From assembly GCA_030612305.1 (NCBI GenBank), contig JAUWOG010000111.1, forward strand, positions 1-7,348: a stretch of DNA of 7,348 nucleotides. The letters run 5' to 3'. The position numbers and the translations under genes are program-made. Positions 5,639 to 7,348 of the stretch are shown one piece after another. The stretch is from Armatimonadota bacterium. GTDB lineage: Bacteria > Armatimonadota > Zipacnadia > Zipacnadales > UBA11051. Each line of letters begins with the position of its first letter. The first letter of the stretch is position 1. The notes beneath the pieces were generated by a model. That model was not told where the DNA came from and ran no database searches. It worked only from the letters and a program-made list of their open reading frames with translations.

Positions 5639-7348
5639 ATGTCTCAGTTCGTCCGCACATTGCTGCTTGCCTTGATCCTGCCGACACTACTGCTTGTCAC
5701 TGTCACACTCGGGGCCTGCCAGCCGCTCGAGGATTACGCCTCTGTCGCCAATGGTGCCACCATCACTGGTCCGCGCAATGCCTCCGGAAGCGCGGGCAAG
5801 CCCAACTGCGCAATTGACGGCGAGGTGGCGGACTATGGCACGTCTCACGGCTATGCCTGGGCGTATCTCGACACTCCGACCGTTGTCACCTTCGCGCGCC
5901 CTGCCGTCATAGACCCCGTCGAAATCATCATGTCCGACATGTCCCTCCACACCTACGGCTATCGTCTCAGCCTGTCCGTGGATGGCAAAGTGTGGCAGCA
6001 GGTGGCCGACAGCTCGGACGCTCCCGTCTCCGGCTGGCGGATGCACCGCTTCGAGCCCACGGAAGCCGGATACCTCCGCCTCGATTGCACCTCGACTTCC
6101 GGCTGGTCCCGCAGCTACCACATCGTCGAGATCGGGGCCTTCCATCTTGGCGACATTCAGAAGACCGGCCCACTCGGCCAGGCCTGGCAGCACGCTCGCG
6201 TCCGGAGAATCACCGCACACCTCGCCCTCCTCGGGGTCGGCCCTGCTCAGGAAGCGCTGCGCGACCCGCAGCTTCTCGCCCAATTGAGGTCCACCGACGC
6301 CGAACAGCCCATCCGGCGCGACCTCTCCGACGGCACCCATGCGCTCTTCTACCGCGACGGACGCGCCATCATCGTCGCCATAGACGATGACGACAGCATG
6401 ACGCCGGATGACACGAAGCCCGATGGCGTCAACGATTGCCTCGCCGTGGACTGGGACGCCGACGGCCTCCTCGACCGCACCATTGACTACGACGACACCA
6501 ACGCCGACGGCATCGCCGACACCATGGTCCAGACCTATCGCCACCGCAGCACCTGGGGCAACCGGCCGTTCATGGTCCTCATCCGCGACCGCGACCCCGG
6601 CCCCCTGCGCCTCTGGTATCTGCATGATTATGCCTACTCACAAGCGCGGTGCCAGTGGAAATGCGACTTCGCCGGCGATGGGTATTTCGTGATGTTCCGT
6701 CGCGACGTCCACGACCGGCAATGGGTCGCCCACTTCGAGGCGCCATTCTGCTTCTACGATCCCGATGCCGACGGCCTGCCCGAAGAAACCGTCCGCATAA
6801 CGGCAAGCGACACGACGTTCCACTCGGCCCGCTATAGCATCAACGCCGACAACGACACGACCGACGACCAGCTCTACGATATCATCCTGGCCAAAGGAAA
6901 ATATCTGATGACCGTCATTGAATCGCGCATTCAGGAGGACAATTTCGATGAAAAACTCCTGTCCTTTATCAAAGAGAAAAAGTTCAGCACCATTACGGAA
7001 GAAGAATTTCTTAATTTCCTTTATACCTATAAGGAATTTGACTTGGAGCCGGTGATGGCCGCCTGGTATGTGGAAAAGAAGGTACCGGCCTTCTATATAG
7101 GCGCTATCGGCATGTTTAATGTCCGGGATGGAGAGCAGCAGCGCACTCATATCAAGATTCCCATCACCAACATCTCTGAAAGCGAGGGCATCGTCAAGAT
7201 CAGCATAATGGCGGGGCGAGGAGGACGGGGAAGATTCGGAGGAGGAGGCGTGCCTTCCGAGATCGAGCGCACCGTACTCCTCCCAACGAACACCACCAAG
7301 GAAGTTGGTGTTCTCCTGGACAGCCGGCCCATGATGCTGACGGTGGAC
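5639..7348 (+). CDS. Secreted discoidin-like protein with Ca-binding-type loops, continuing in frame into a foreign M1-peptidase-like segment; runs off right edge
   Basis: Open for 570 codons to the window end. The ATG at 5639 has AGGGAG 7 nt upstream. Residues 1-26 form a hydrophobic export signal ending LGA before C27, a passable lipobox, so the protein may be a lipoprotein or simply secreted. Residues ~30-170 resemble an F5/8 type C (discoidin) beta-sandwich: an ANGATITGPRNASG start, CAIDGEVADYG at 56-66, paired strands with YGYRLSLSVDGKVWQQVADSS at 109-129, and a closing HIVEIGAFHLGD. Such domains bind carbohydrate. Three aspartate-rich loops follow: D271-W-D-A-D-G-L-L-D279, D286-T-N-A-D-G-I-A-D294 and D374-P-D-A-D-G-L-P-E382, the spacing of EF-hand-like calcium loops. 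From about residue 415 the sequence becomes lysine-rich, lower in GC and M1-aminopeptidase-like (see the separate entry). The natural protein probably ends soon after a SINADNDTTDDQLYD-type strand. It is divergent from the MttB operon; a functional link is not evident. Confidence 0.7.
   Translation, partial: MSQFVRTLLLALILPTLLLVTVTLGACQPLEDYASVANGATITGPRNASGSAGKPNCAIDGEVADYGTSHGYAWAYLDTPTVVTFARPAVIDPVEIIMSDMSLHTYGYRLSLSVDGKVWQQVADSSDAPVSGWRMHRFEPTEAGYLRLDCTSTSGWSRSYHIVEIGAFHLGDIQKTGPLGQAWQHARVRRITAHLALLGVGPAQEALRDPQLLAQLRSTDAEQPIRRDLSDGTHALFYRDGRAIIVAIDDDDSMTPDDTKPDGVNDCLAVDWDADGLLDRTIDYDDTNADGIADTMVQTYRHRSTWGNRPFMVLIRDRDPGPLRLWYLHDYAYSQARCQWKCDFAGDGYFVMFRRDVHDRQWVAHFEAPFCFYDPDADGLPEETVRITASDTTFHSARYSINADNDTTDDQLYDIILAKGKYLMTVIESRIQEDNFDEKLLSFIKEKKFSTITEEEFLNFLYTYKEFDLEPVMAAWYVEKKVPAFYIGAIGMFNVRDGEQQRTHIKIPITNISESEGIVKISIMAGRGGRGRFGGGGVPSEIERTVLLPTNTTKEVGVLLDSRPMMLTVD
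6866..6896 (+). other. Probable chimeric or recombination junction within the plus-strand reading frame
   Basis: Around D414/I415 (6878-6883) the protein passes from an Asp-rich extracellular protein to an M1-peptidase-like C-terminal region. Hand-counted GC is 122/180 in 6421-6600 and 72/180 in 6901-7080. Lysine codons number 5 in the 414 residues before and 12 in the 156 after. Codon choice shifts from GAC/AAC/CGC toward GAA, AAA, TTT and AAT. No direct repeat, inverted repeat or insertion-sequence end is visible at the join. The frame stays open across it, which would happen by chance about one time in three. Confidence 0.65.
6881..7348 (+). other. C-terminal part of an M1-type aminopeptidase-like protein, fused in frame; lacks the catalytic domain
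   Basis: This 156-residue stretch starts IILAKGKYLMTVIESRIQ, continues with NFDEKLLSFIKEKKFSTITEEEFLNFL and then LEPVMAAWYVEKKVPAFYIG. That is the arrangement after the zinc site in M1 (aminopeptidase N-like) enzymes: a KG-x-x-x-M-x-x-x-x helix, ENF-x-x-x-L, KF-x-x-x-T-x-x-x-F, and x-x-W at the end of the helical bundle. A beta-sandwich-like region follows (QQRTHIKIPITNISESEGIVKISIMA), with an inserted Gly/Arg loop (AGRGGRGRFGGGG, about 7208-7244) and then LLPTNTTKEVGVLLDSRPMMLTVD. The loop and ending recall Bacteroidota-type membrane-anchored M1 or ABC-permease/M1 proteins; that comparison is from memory. The HExxH zinc motif is absent because the N-terminal part is replaced by the discoidin-like protein, so no peptidase activity is expected from this frame. 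Confidence 0.6.

Noticed and set aside
5687..6625. 312-codon minus-strand open frame opposite the discoidin-like gene
   Set aside because: Val/Gly/Ala/Asp-rich complement of the plus-strand gene; the plus strand has the signal peptide, RBS and domains.
6638..7150. 170-codon minus-strand open frame across the junction
   Set aside because: It crosses the probable chimeric join and is antisense to the M1-like segment; no domain is recognisable.
7205..7250. GGA-rich repeat tract as a genomic repeat or CRISPR remnant
   Set aside because: It is an irregular codon run for a Gly/Arg loop in the open frame; no regular repeat-spacer pattern exists anywhere in the window.

Overview
This window looks like a contig piece from an uncultivated, fairly high-GC, probably anaerobic bacterium. 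The gene set (pyrrolysine-free MttB-family methyltransferases, an MmgE/PrpD protein, a xylose-isomerase-like TIM barrel, and a secreted discoidin-like protein with aspartate-rich loops) is the kind seen in Planctomycetota-like, Armatimonadota-like or Hydrogenedentota-like genomes. That placement is an impression from gene content; no marker gene is present.

Layout. From about 5500 down to 1, five genes run on the minus strand: MttB-family gene A (4079-5500), MmgE/PrpD family (2732-4075), MttB-family gene B (1282-2730), AIM24 family (479-1162), and a sugar phosphate isomerase/epimerase cut by the window edge (1-389). The first three are packed with gaps of 3 and 1 nt, each Shine-Dalgarno lying inside the preceding gene, so they are almost certainly co-transcribed and translationally coupled. 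Gaps of 119 and 89 nt separate the last two genes; the first holds a small palindrome and the second a possible hairpin. On the plus strand, starting at 5639 after a 138-nt divergent intergenic region, an open reading frame runs off the right edge. It encodes a secreted or lipid-anchored protein with a discoidin-like domain and three aspartate-rich DxDxDG-type loops.

How the genes may work together. MttB-family proteins without pyrrolysine include corrinoid-dependent methyltransferases that demethylate quaternary amines such as glycine betaine, proline betaine and carnitine. MmgE/PrpD proteins are lyases, decarboxylases or epimerases acting on carboxylic acids. Two diverged MttB paralogues around one MmgE/PrpD gene suggest a catabolic unit for a methylated carboxylic acid or amine of unknown identity. 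No corrinoid protein, no corrinoid:folate methyltransferase and no transporter is in the window, so the pathway is incomplete here.

Caution. Near 6880 the plus-strand frame changes character abruptly: the high-GC discoidin-type protein continues, in frame, into a much more AT-rich segment resembling the C-terminal part of an M1-type aminopeptidase. Hand-counted GC falls from 68% (6421-6600) to 40% (6901-7080), and lysine rises from 5 in 414 residues to 12 in 156. An assembly chimera or a recent recombination is more likely than an ancient fusion, and the last ~470 bases may not belong to the same organism.
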